From an uncultured Blautia sp. (GTDB lineage Bacteria > Bacillota > Clostridia > Lachnospirales > Lachnospiraceae): 7,693 nucleotides of DNA. The stretch lies in NCBI GenBank assembly GCA_900539525.1, contig UQCM01000095.1, forward strand, positions 1-7,693. Direction: 5' to 3'. Of the stretch, positions 1 to 4,617 are shown one piece after another. The position numbers and the translations under genes were made by a program. Each line of letters starts with the position of its first letter. Positions within the stretch are counted from its first letter, which is position 1. The notes under the pieces are model-generated. The model saw only the letters and a program-made list of their open reading frames with translations. It had not been told where the DNA came from and ran no database searches.

Positions 1-84
1 CGCTTCGCTACACTCACAAAAAACACCTCGAACTGGCTGACGTGTGAACAGTAACAACAGTAATGTTACAGAGTCATAAAGGTA

Positions 85-114
85 TTGACAGATTTTAGAT
101 ATATCCCTTATAAT
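85..114 (+). promoter_or_regulatory. Promoter of the tRNA-Leu gene
   Basis: A perfect -35 hexamer TTGACA (85-90) and a perfect -10 hexamer TATAAT (109-114) are separated by 18 bp. The predicted transcription start is near 121, about 25 bases before the mature tRNA 5' end, which fits a strong housekeeping sigma-A promoter for a stable RNA. The hexamers are seen directly; activity is inferred. Confidence 0.85.
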
Positions 115-145
115 GAATTTCGTAGTTTATATATGGTTTATATAT

Positions 146-227
146 GCGGATATGGCGGAATTGGCAGACGCGATAGATTTAGGTTCTATTGTCAGATGAC
201 GTGCAGGTTCAAGTCCTGTTATCCGCA
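146..227 (+). tRNA. tRNA-Leu (anticodon UAG)
   Basis: An 82-base class II tRNA. The 7-bp acceptor stem is GCGGATA (146-152) with TATCCGC (220-226), and the discriminator base is A227. The 5-bp anticodon stem (173-177 with 185-189) encloses loop TTTAGGT, placing TAG at 180-182, so the tRNA reads CUA and other CUN leucine codons. A long variable arm with a GTC/GAC stem (191-193 with 198-200) is typical of tRNA-Leu. The T arm has a 5-bp stem (203-207 with 215-219) and loop TTCAAGT. The 3' CCA is not encoded (the following bases are TTT), so it must be added by nucleotidyltransferase. The gene stands alone with its own promoter and terminator. Confidence 0.97.
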
Positions 228-245
228 TTTCACAGCGAATACGCC

Positions 246-289
246 AAAGCGCGAAATCGAACAAGAAAAGTTCTGATTTCGCGCTTTTT
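246..289 (+). terminator. Intrinsic terminator after tRNA-Leu
   Basis: An 11-bp near-perfect stem, AGCGCGAAATC (248-258) with GATTTCGCGCT (275-285), is extended inward by GAAC/GTTC (259-262 with 270-273) past a one-base bulge. A run of five T follows (285-289). On the other strand the hairpin is also followed by a few U, so it may serve the convergent regulator gene weakly. Confidence 0.85.
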
Positions 290-290
290 G

Positions 291-324
291 TGATATAGGA
301 AATTCCTTCGAATTTCCTATATCA
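291..324. repeat. Perfect 34-bp palindromic hairpin
   Basis: TGATATAGGAAATT (291-304) is perfectly complementary to 311-324. Counting the C305-G310 pair, it is a 15-bp stem with a 4-base loop. It has no T tract on either side, so it is not a standard terminator. It lies between the convergent tRNA-Leu and the DtxR-like gene. It resembles a dispersed intergenic palindrome, but copy number cannot be judged from this window. Confidence 0.7.
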
Positions 325-365
325 TAAAACCCTCCGGGGGATGCGCACTCGCGTGTTTGGAAGAT

Positions 366-380
366 GTCAGCAGAGCTGAC
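366..380. repeat. Small GC-rich inverted repeat downstream of the regulator gene
   Basis: GTCAGC (366-371) pairs with GCTGAC (375-380) around a 3-base loop. Flanking GCGTG (351-355) and CACGC (381-385) could extend the stem past a bulge. The surrounding 330-398 stretch is clearly more GC-rich than its neighbours. It lies just past the stop of the minus-strand regulator and may be part of its transcript end, but no U tract follows on the minus strand. Confidence 0.45.
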
Positions 381-399
381 CACGCTCGGCGCGCGGGAA

Positions 400-768
400 T
401 TATTTTCTTTTCGTGGCGTGTTTCTTTATGGCCTGGAATGAGATATCACTGATTACATGCTCCATTCGGCAGGCATCGCTGGAGGCGGTATTCTCATCCA
501 CGCCGAGTTCCATCAGAAACCGGGTGAGCATTGTGTGGCGCTCATAGATCTTCTGGGCGATTTCACGGCCCGTATCTGTCAGCAGTAAGTGCCCGTTTTT
601 ATCGGTCATCACATATCCGCCGCTTTTTAGCAGACCGATGGCGCGGCTGACACTTGGTTTGGAATATCCCATATATTCAGCAACATCCACAGAGCGGACG
701 TCCGTATTTTTCTGAGATAAAATGAGAATGGTTTCCAGATACATTTCACCGGATTCGTGCAGATGCAT
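400..768 (-). CDS. DtxR-family iron-dependent transcriptional repressor (short form, no SH3 domain)
   Basis: A 122-residue metal-dependent repressor. Residues 1-60 form the winged helix-turn-helix (recognition region near YSKPSVSRAI, 35-44). Residues 65-122 form the dimerisation and metal-binding domain. The metal ligands match the iron-type DtxR/IdeR primary site: Met9 (in SGEMYLETI), Cys100, Glu103 and His104 (in DACRMEHVISD). MntR proteins carry Asp at the Met9 position. Of the ancillary-site ligands only the His equivalent (His78) is kept; the usual Glu and second His positions are Thr82 and Ser96. The C-terminal SH3-like domain of DtxR is absent, and at 122 residues it is slightly shorter than MntR (about 140). 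The start is supported by GGAGG (780-776) seven bases upstream. It diverges from the feo operon, so control of Fe(II) uptake is the likely role (inference from residues plus context). Confidence 0.9.
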   Translation of the reverse strand: MHLHESGEMYLETILILSQKNTDVRSVDVAEYMGYSKPSVSRAIGLLKSGGYVMTDKNGHLLLTDTGREIAQKIYERHTMLTRFLMELGVDENTASSDACRMEHVISDISFQAIKKHATKRK

Positions 769-801
769 AGTAGAGCCTCCTTTGTCGTCGGTTTTGCTCT
801 A

Positions 802-830
802 AGGGTAGCATATACTGTAAGAATTTTCAA
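802..830 (-). promoter_or_regulatory. Probable promoter of the DtxR-like regulator
   Basis: On the minus strand TTGAAA (830-825) is followed, after 17 bp, by an extended -10 TGCTACCCT (809-802; hexamer TACCCT at 807-802). The -10 match is weak (3 of 6) but the TGn extension helps. It lies back to back with the feo promoter, with 11 bp between the two -35 elements, so a protein on the first operator could affect both. Confidence 0.5.
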
Positions 831-841
831 GCAAAAAAGGG

Positions 842-870
842 TTGACAAAATAGTTAGCATAAGCTAATAT
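842..870 (+). promoter_or_regulatory. Promoter of the feo operon
   Basis: Perfect -35 TTGACA (842-847), 17-bp spacer, -10 TAATAT (865-870, 4 of 6). The predicted start is near 877. The spacer and part of the -10 are occupied by operator 1, and operator 2 begins a few bases past the start, which is classic repressor placement. Confidence 0.8.
854..867. promoter_or_regulatory. Operator 1 (DtxR-like palindrome) in the feo promoter
   Basis: TTAGCATAAGCTAA is a perfect inverted repeat TTAGC-N4-GCTAA. It fills the spacer of the feo promoter and overlaps the -10. The half-site resembles the TTAGG/CCTAA half of known DtxR-family boxes. The neighbouring DtxR-like protein is the probable ligand (inference). 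Confidence 0.75.
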
Positions 871-879
871 AGTTTGCAG

Positions 880-893
880 TTAGCAAAAGCTAA
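880..893. promoter_or_regulatory. Operator 2 (DtxR-like palindrome) downstream of the feo start
   Basis: TTAGCAAAAGCTAA has half-sites identical to operator 1, with its centre 26 bp away (about 2.5 helical turns). It would cover the first transcribed bases of the feo mRNA. Confidence 0.75.
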
Positions 894-970
894 TTGGTTT
901 TATTACATGTGAAAATACCTTGTCAGCTCTGTAATCAATCGAAGGAGTGATCCTGAAAGGAGGAAGTATG

Positions 971-1180
971 ATGCCGTTGGTACTGGCAGATATCGGAGAG
1001 GAAAACAGAATCAGGAAAGTGGGCGGAAACCCGGAAATAAAAAAACATCTTGAAAATCTGGGATTTGTAACGGGCGCGCGGGTAACTGTTCTTACGTCTC
1101 TGGGAGGAAATATTATTGTAAATATTAAAGAATCCCGTGTGGCCATCAGCCGGGAAATGGCACAGAAGATAATAATCTAG
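971..1180 (+). CDS. feoA: FeoA-family ferrous iron transport protein (first copy)
   Basis: A 69-residue cytosolic protein of the FeoA SH3-like beta-barrel family, thought to support or gate the FeoB Fe(II) transporter. The family signature is clear in the middle and C-terminal half: ENLGFVTGARVTVLTSLGGN followed by IIVNIKESRVAISREMA. The start is chosen at the second of two adjacent ATGs because AAGGAGG (957-963) lies seven bases upstream. The ATG at 968 is only four bases away, and a GTG at 947 has no usable ribosome binding site. It is the first gene of the feo operon, 59 bases before a second feoA. Tandem short FeoA proteins ahead of FeoB are common in clostridia, where the two copies may pair or divide roles (established in outline; division of labour unknown). 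Confidence 0.92.
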   Translation: MPLVLADIGEENRIRKVGGNPEIKKHLENLGFVTGARVTVLTSLGGNIIVNIKESRVAISREMAQKIII

Positions 1181-1194
1181 CGATTTTGCGAATG

Positions 1195-1210
1195 GACTCT
1201 GAATAGTTAC
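1195..1210. repeat. Dispersed 16-base intergenic motif, copy 1
   Basis: GACTCTGAATAGTTAC differs at one position from GACTCTGAACAGTTAC at 4250-4265. A weaker relative (GTGTGAACAGTAAC) lies at 42-55. It sits in the short gap between the two feoA genes. Its function is unknown. Confidence 0.5.
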
Positions 1211-1239
1211 GCTGTTTTGAATACAAGGAGGAGATTTAT

Positions 1240-1461
1240 ATGAAGACACTCAGACAGGTGAAGGTTGGAGAGAGCGCCAGGGTTGTCAAACTTCATGGCG
1301 AAGGTGCTGTGAAACGGCGCATTATGGATATGGGAATCACAAAGGGAGCAGATATCTATATCCGCAAAGTTGCACCTCTTGGCGATCCGGTTGAAGTAAC
1401 GGTGAGAGGATATGAACTTTCCCTTCGAAAAGCAGATGCCGGAATGATTGAAGTGGAATAG
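1240..1461 (+). CDS. feoA: FeoA-family ferrous iron transport protein (second copy)
   Basis: A 73-residue second FeoA-like SH3-fold protein. The family pattern is visible as VGESARVVKLHGEG near residues 9-22, RRIMDMGITKGADI near 26-39 and the C-terminal GYELSLRKADAGMIEV. It is only distantly similar to the first copy, so this is not a recent duplication. The start is supported by AAGGAGG (1225-1231) eight bases upstream. It is followed at once by a small terminator-like hairpin and a third operator, which separate it from feoB. The two FeoA proteins are therefore likely made in larger amount than FeoB, or under partly separate control (inference). Both are expected to act at the cytoplasmic face of FeoB. 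Confidence 0.92.
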   Translation: MKTLRQVKVGESARVVKLHGEGAVKRRIMDMGITKGADIYIRKVAPLGDPVEVTVRGYELSLRKADAGMIEVE

Positions 1462-1464
1462 AAA

Positions 1465-1486
1465 AAGGGGCTTTGCCCCTTCTTTT
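1465..1486 (+). terminator. Weak intrinsic terminator or attenuator between feoA2 and feoB
   Basis: AAGGGGC (1465-1471) pairs with GCCCCTT (1475-1481) around a TTT loop, followed by CTTTT. The stem is only 7 bp with a tight loop, so it may be partial. It starts four bases after the feoA2 stop. Confidence 0.6.
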
Positions 1487-1496
1487 AAAACAATAG

Positions 1497-1512
1497 GTTA
1501 GCTGATGCTAAC
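1497..1512. promoter_or_regulatory. Operator 3 (DtxR-like palindrome) at the 5' end of feoB
   Basis: GTTAGC-TGAT-GCTAAC is a perfect 16-bp inverted repeat with the same TTAGC-N4-GCTAA core as operators 1 and 2. It overlaps the most upstream in-frame ATG of feoB (1505). No convincing promoter is seen just upstream, so it could act on a cryptic promoter or as a roadblock to transcription from the feoA genes. Confidence 0.65.
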
Positions 1513-1534
1513 AATGAAAGAGAGGATGATGAAC

Positions 1535-3931
1535 ATGGATTTGAAAATTGCACTTGCAGGGAATCCGAACTGTGGAAAAACGACTCTTTTCAATGCGCTT
1601 ACCGGTTCGAATCAGTTTGTCGGAAACTGGCCCGGAGTAACGGTTGAAAAAAAAGAGGGAAAACTAAAAAAACATGATGGTGTTATCATTACGGATCTTC
1701 CGGGTATTTATTCTCTTTCTCCATATACCCTGGAGGAAGTCGTCGCACGGGATTATCTGATCGGGGAACGTCCGGATGCGATTCTGAACATTGTAGACGG
1801 CACAAACCTGGAGAGAAATCTGTATCTGACGACACAGCTTACAGAACTTGGTATCCCGGTGGTTGTGGCAGTAAATATGATGGACATTGTGAAAAAAAAT
1901 GGTGACAAAATTCATATCGATGAGATGTCCCGTGAGCTTGGGTGCCGCGTGGTAGAAATTTCAGCACTGAAAGGAACCGGTGTCATGGAGGCGGCGGAAA
2001 CTGCGATTCAGGCGGCAAAGAGCGGAAAGACCATTCCGATGCATACTTTTTCAGGAGCTGTTGAGCACGCCATTGCACATATTGAGGAAGCTGCTGTTCA
2101 TCATATGCCGGAGGAACAGCAGCGCTGGTATGCGATCAAGATTTTTGAACGTGATGATAAGGTTCTGAATCAGCTCAGTATTGATCAGGGGATTCTGGAA
2201 CATATTGAGGGGGATATACAGGCTGCTGAAAAAGAATGCGATGATGATGCCGAGAGTATCATCACGAATGAAAGGTATCTTTATATTTCAACCCTTATGA
2301 ATAGATGCTGTAATAAAAAATCGGCGGGAAAGCTCTCTATTTCAGATAAAATTGATAGGGTGGTGACAAATCGCTTTGCTGCACTTCCTGTTTTTGCGGT
2401 CATTATGTTCCTGGTATATTATATTTCGGTGTCAACGGTGGGAACCATTGCAACGGACTGGGCAAATGATGGCGTATTTGGAGATGGATGGCATCTGTTT
2501 GGGATCGGAACCTCTGCATATGAAGAGGATATGAACACTTATGCGGAAGAATACATATTTACAGATGAAGTAAAAAACATTGTGGATCAGGCAGCGGCAG
2601 CAGAGGTTATTGGCGCTGCGGAGCTTGCCGGAGCGATCGGAGAAGGTGATTTTGCTGCTTTCGATGAAGCTTATGGTTCATATGCTGATTCTCTGGCGGA
2701 GAGAGGATTTGATATTTCTGAGATCGTCGATACAGCGCTTGAAAGCGAAGATATACCGGATACAGCGGACTATGGCGTGTGGGTACCTGGTATTCCGGTT
2801 CTGGTGGAAGAGGCACTGGATGCTGTAAATTGTGCAGAATGGCTGAAAGCTCTCCTGCTCGACGGTGTTGTGGGGGGTGTTGGTGCGGTACTTGGCTTTC
2901 TCCCTCAGATGATGGTGCTCTTTATTCTGCTTGCATTTCTTGAAGCCTGCGGCTATATGGCACGGATTGCTTTTGTGCTGGACCGAGTTTTTCGTAAATT
3001 TGGTCTTTCAGGGAAATCGTTCATTCCGATGCTGATCGGAACCGGCTGCGGTGTGCCTGGTATCATGGCATCCAGGACCATAGAAAATGAGCGCGATCGC
3101 CGCATGACCATTATGACGACTACATTTATCCCCTGCGGCGCAAAGCTTCCGATCATTGCACTGATCGCATCTGCCCTTTTTAACGGTGCATGGTGGGTGG
3201 CTCCCAGTGCTTATTTTATAGGAATCGCAGCCATTGTCATCTCGGGAATCATGCTGAAGAAAACCTGGATGTTTGCAGGCGAGCCGGCACCGTTTGTAAT
3301 GGAACTCCCGGCATATCACTGGCCGACTCCCGGCAATATCATGCGCTCTATGTGGGAGAGAGCCAGTTCCTTCATCAAAAAAGCCGGAACAATCATTCTT
3401 CTCTCATCTATTATCATATGGGCAGGTTCCTGTTTCGGATTCACCGATGGATCCTTTGGATTTCGCCCGGATATGGAACTGGAAAGCAGTGTGCTTGGAA
3501 TGATCGGCGCTGCAATCAGCTGGATTTTCACACCGCTGGGATTTGGGAATATGAAAGCTGCAATTGCCACAATCATGGGACTTGTGGCAAAGGAGGAGGT
3601 TGTCGGTGTCTTTGGCGTACTTGATTTTGAAGGAATGTCACAGATTGCAGGCTATTCTTTCCTGGTGTTCAACCTGCTTTGTGCACCCTGTTTTGCAGCA
3701 ATCGGTGCGATCAGGCGGGAGATGAACGATGCAAAATGGACCTGGTTTGCTGTCGGATATCAATGTGTCTTTGCCTATGGAATCGCCCTGGTTATCTATC
3801 AGATGGGTATGTTCTTTACAGGTGCCGGCAGCGTGACGGGTGTCATGGCCGCCCTGGTGGTGATCGCAGTCATTCTGTTCATGCTGTTTAAACCAGTGAA
3901 GACTCTCCCCAGCAAAGCGGACGTATCATAA
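1535..3931 (+). CDS. feoB: FeoB ferrous iron transporter (GTPase-coupled membrane protein)
   Basis: A 798-residue inner-membrane Fe(II) importer. The N-terminal G domain carries GNPNCGKT (G1, residues 9-16), the GNWPGVTVEKKEG switch region with its Thr (G2), DLPG (G3, 54-57), NMMD (G4, 114-117) and SAL (G5, 143-145). A helical GDI-like linker (about 170-270) follows. The membrane part starts with a helix near 281-305 and includes the conserved GFLPQMM, GTGCGVPG and IPCGAKLP gate motifs and several more helices to the C-terminus. Four in-frame Met codons lie upstream (from 1505). I chose 1535 because the protein then begins MDLKIALAGNPN like other FeoBs, with AGAGAGG (1519-1525) nine bases upstream, and because the 1505 start lies inside operator 3. 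A long acidic extracytoplasmic insertion (about residues 306-430) is notable. Confidence 0.97.
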   Translation: MDLKIALAGNPNCGKTTLFNALTGSNQFVGNWPGVTVEKKEGKLKKHDGVIITDLPGIYSLSPYTLEEVVARDYLIGERPDAILNIVDGTNLERNLYLTTQLTELGIPVVVAVNMMDIVKKNGDKIHIDEMSRELGCRVVEISALKGTGVMEAAETAIQAAKSGKTIPMHTFSGAVEHAIAHIEEAAVHHMPEEQQRWYAIKIFERDDKVLNQLSIDQGILEHIEGDIQAAEKECDDDAESIITNERYLYISTLMNRCCNKKSAGKLSISDKIDRVVTNRFAALPVFAVIMFLVYYISVSTVGTIATDWANDGVFGDGWHLFGIGTSAYEEDMNTYAEEYIFTDEVKNIVDQAAAAEVIGAAELAGAIGEGDFAAFDEAYGSYADSLAERGFDISEIVDTALESEDIPDTADYGVWVPGIPVLVEEALDAVNCAEWLKALLLDGVVGGVGAVLGFLPQMMVLFILLAFLEACGYMARIAFVLDRVFRKFGLSGKSFIPMLIGTGCGVPGIMASRTIENERDRRMTIMTTTFIPCGAKLPIIALIASALFNGAWWVAPSAYFIGIAAIVISGIMLKKTWMFAGEPAPFVMELPAYHWPTPGNIMRSMWERASSFIKKAGTIILLSSIIIWAGSCFGFTDGSFGFRPDMELESSVLGMIGAAISWIFTPLGFGNMKAAIATIMGLVAKEEVVGVFGVLDFEGMSQIAGYSFLVFNLLCAPCFAAIGAIRREMNDAKWTWFAVGYQCVFAYGIALVIYQMGMFFTGAGSVTGVMAALVVIAVILFMLFKPVKTLPSKADVS

Positions 3932-3962
3932 TAAAGAAGATTCTGAATAGGGAGGTGGGAAA

Positions 3963-4136
3963 ATGTCAGCATGGTTTATGCAAAATCTGGGAACGATCGT
4001 GATCAGTTTTCTATTGGCTGCCGTGGTGTGTTCCGTCATCGTAAAGATGGTGAGAGACAAAAAGAACGGCAGAAGCTCCTGCGGATGTAACTGTGGAAAC
4101 TGCTCTGCAGGATGCTGCAGAAAACAGAGGTCATAG
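3963..4136 (+). CDS. FeoB-associated Cys-rich membrane protein
   Basis: A 57-residue peptide with one N-terminal membrane helix (about residues 8-28, TIVISFLLAAVVCSVIV), a basic stretch after it (KMVRDKKNGR), and a Cys-rich tail with Cys40, 42, 44, 47, 51 and 52 spaced C-x-C-x-C-x2-C-x3-CC. Cys23 lies in the helix. This matches the small FeoB-associated Cys-rich membrane proteins found after feoB in many Firmicutes. The positive-inside rule puts the Cys tail in the cytoplasm, where it could take Fe(II) from FeoB (inference; the role is not established). The start is supported by GGAGG (3951-3955) seven bases upstream. It begins 31 bases after feoB and is the last gene of the operon, followed by a terminator. 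Confidence 0.9.
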   Translation: MSAWFMQNLGTIVISFLLAAVVCSVIVKMVRDKKNGRSSCGCNCGNCSAGCCRKQRS

Positions 4137-4141
4137 AAAAC

Positions 4142-4163
4142 GCCTCTGCGAGGCTTTCCTTTT
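4142..4163 (+). terminator. Terminator of the feo operon
   Basis: GCCTC (4142-4146) pairs with GAGGC (4150-4154) around a 3-base loop, followed by TTTCCTTTT. The stem is short but the position, five bases after the last stop codon of the operon, is right. Confidence 0.65.
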
Positions 4164-4170
4164 GCTCATG

Positions 4171-4186
4171 TAGGGCTCTCGCCCTA
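4171..4186. repeat. Small hairpin TAGGGC/GCCCTA
   Basis: A 6-bp stem (4171-4176 with 4181-4186) with loop TCTC, directly before a larger inverted repeat. No T tract follows. It may add to the feo terminator or belong to the same intergenic element as the next repeat. Confidence 0.45.
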
Positions 4187-4187
4187 T

Positions 4188-4245
4188 AGATTTATAAAAT
4201 TTGCCTCCGGTGAGAGGGCTCCCCAAGGCAAATATTTATAAATCT
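4188..4245. repeat. Intergenic inverted repeat between the feo and fhs units
   Basis: AGATTTATAAA-ATTTGCCT (4188-4206) is complementary to 4226-4245 with a single unpaired base, giving about 19 bp around a 19-base loop. It is not followed by a T tract. It could be a mobile or structural intergenic palindrome. No gene overlaps it. Confidence 0.6.
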
Positions 4246-4249
4246 GCAT

Positions 4250-4265
4250 GACTCTGAACAGTTAC
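4250..4265. repeat. Dispersed 16-base intergenic motif, copy 2
   Basis: GACTCTGAACAGTTAC matches 15 of 16 bases of the copy between the two feoA genes (1195-1210). It lies right after the inverted repeat at 4188-4245 and 40 bases before the fhs promoter. Confidence 0.5.
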
Positions 4266-4305
4266 ACAATGATAATGTTATTGCGGAAAAAGTATGGACA
4301 ATTCC

Positions 4306-4334
4306 TTGACAAATGATTCATTCGGGTGTATATT
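4306..4334 (+). promoter_or_regulatory. Promoter of the fhs leader
   Basis: Perfect -35 TTGACA (4306-4311), 17-bp spacer, -10 TATATT (4329-4334, 5 of 6). The predicted start is near 4341, giving a leader of about 380 bases that contains both riboswitches. Confidence 0.85.
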
Positions 4335-4353
4335 ATATAACATAAAGAAGAGG

Positions 4354-4425
4354 TTTTGATTACTGACGGATAGTTGTGGAGTACCACAAGGAAATCAAAA
4401 TTATACGTGGTCGACCGTCTGGGCA
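4354..4425 (+). promoter_or_regulatory. ZTP (pfl-type) riboswitch aptamer upstream of fhs
   Basis: Elements seen: P1 TTTTGATT (4354-4361) with AATCAAAA (4393-4400); the conserved ACTGACGGATAG stretch (4362-4373); hairpin P2 TTGTGG (4374-4379) with CCACAA (4384-4389); and the hallmark 3' segment CCGTCTGGGCA (4415-4425). GACGG (4365-4369) can pair with CCGTC (4415-4419), matching the known pseudoknot of this class. ZTP/ZMP accumulates when 10-formyl-THF is short and stalls the AICAR transformylase step of purine synthesis. fhs is a well-known target gene of this class, which normally acts as an ON switch. Recognition is by eye, not by covariance model. Confidence 0.88.
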
Positions 4426-4456
4426 GCATTTTGATTTCAGAGTGTTGCTTTTTTTT
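4423..4456 (+). terminator. Terminator of the ZTP riboswitch expression platform
   Basis: GCAGCATTTT (4423-4432) pairs with AGAGTGTTGC (4439-4448), including three G-U pairs, around loop GATTTC. A run of eight T follows (4449-4456). Its 5' strand uses the GCA of the conserved CTGGGCA of the aptamer, so a ligand-bound aptamer would block it, consistent with an ON switch. Confidence 0.85.
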
Positions 4457-4526
4457 ATATCACAGGGAGATTGTGTAGATTGAAAGCAGGACGATGCATT
4501 TCCTTATGGATCGGTAATCAGAATCT

Positions 4527-4617
4527 GGTAGAGTAGATGTTATGCGTAAAGTGTCACAGGAGGGGGAGGCTTTCTGTGAACGAAGGTTCGCCGCGTTATA
4601 ATATCGCTTCCGCTACT
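4527..4617 (+). promoter_or_regulatory. Tetrahydrofolate (THF-I) riboswitch aptamer upstream of fhs
   Basis: The order of elements matches the THF riboswitch class. P1 is GTAG (4528-4531) with CTAC (4613-4616), followed by conserved AGTAGAT (4532-4538). P2 is GTTAT (4539-4543) with ATAAT (4598-4602), plus GCG (4544-4546) with CGC, across an internal loop. Next come TAAAGTG, then P3 TCACAG (4554-4559) with CTGTGA (4574-4579), the conserved AACGAAG (4579-4585), and a GG-TTCG-CC minihairpin (4585-4592). The P3 loop GGAGGC (4565-4570) can pair with GCTTCC (4606-4611), the long-range pseudoknot expected of this class. THF is a substrate of the Fhs enzyme encoded downstream. Confidence 0.87.

Noticed and set aside
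85..276. 63-codon plus-strand reading frame at the left end
   Set aside because: It starts in the -35 of the tRNA promoter and runs through the whole tRNA-Leu gene and its terminator, with no ribosome binding site.
291..324. CRISPR-like or terminator reading of the perfect palindrome
   Set aside because: It is a single copy in the window with no spacers, and has no U tract next to the stem on either strand.
947..970. GTG at 947 as the start of the first FeoA
   Set aside because: It would place the AAGGAGG ribosome binding site (957-963) inside the coding region, and the extra residues do not resemble FeoA. The ATG at 971 is well spaced.
1505..1534. ATG at 1505 as the start of FeoB
   Set aside because: It lies inside operator 3 and lacks a good ribosome binding site. 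FeoB proteins normally begin just before the G1 motif, as with the ATG at 1535.
3190..3624. 144-codon plus-strand frame within feoB
   Set aside because: It is out of frame with the intact, motif-rich FeoB reading frame, with no start signals and no family resemblance.
4597..4602. Perfect TATAAT hexamer between the two riboswitch terminators
   Set aside because: It falls within the P2 3' strand of the THF aptamer, and no -35-like hexamer is found 16-18 bp upstream.
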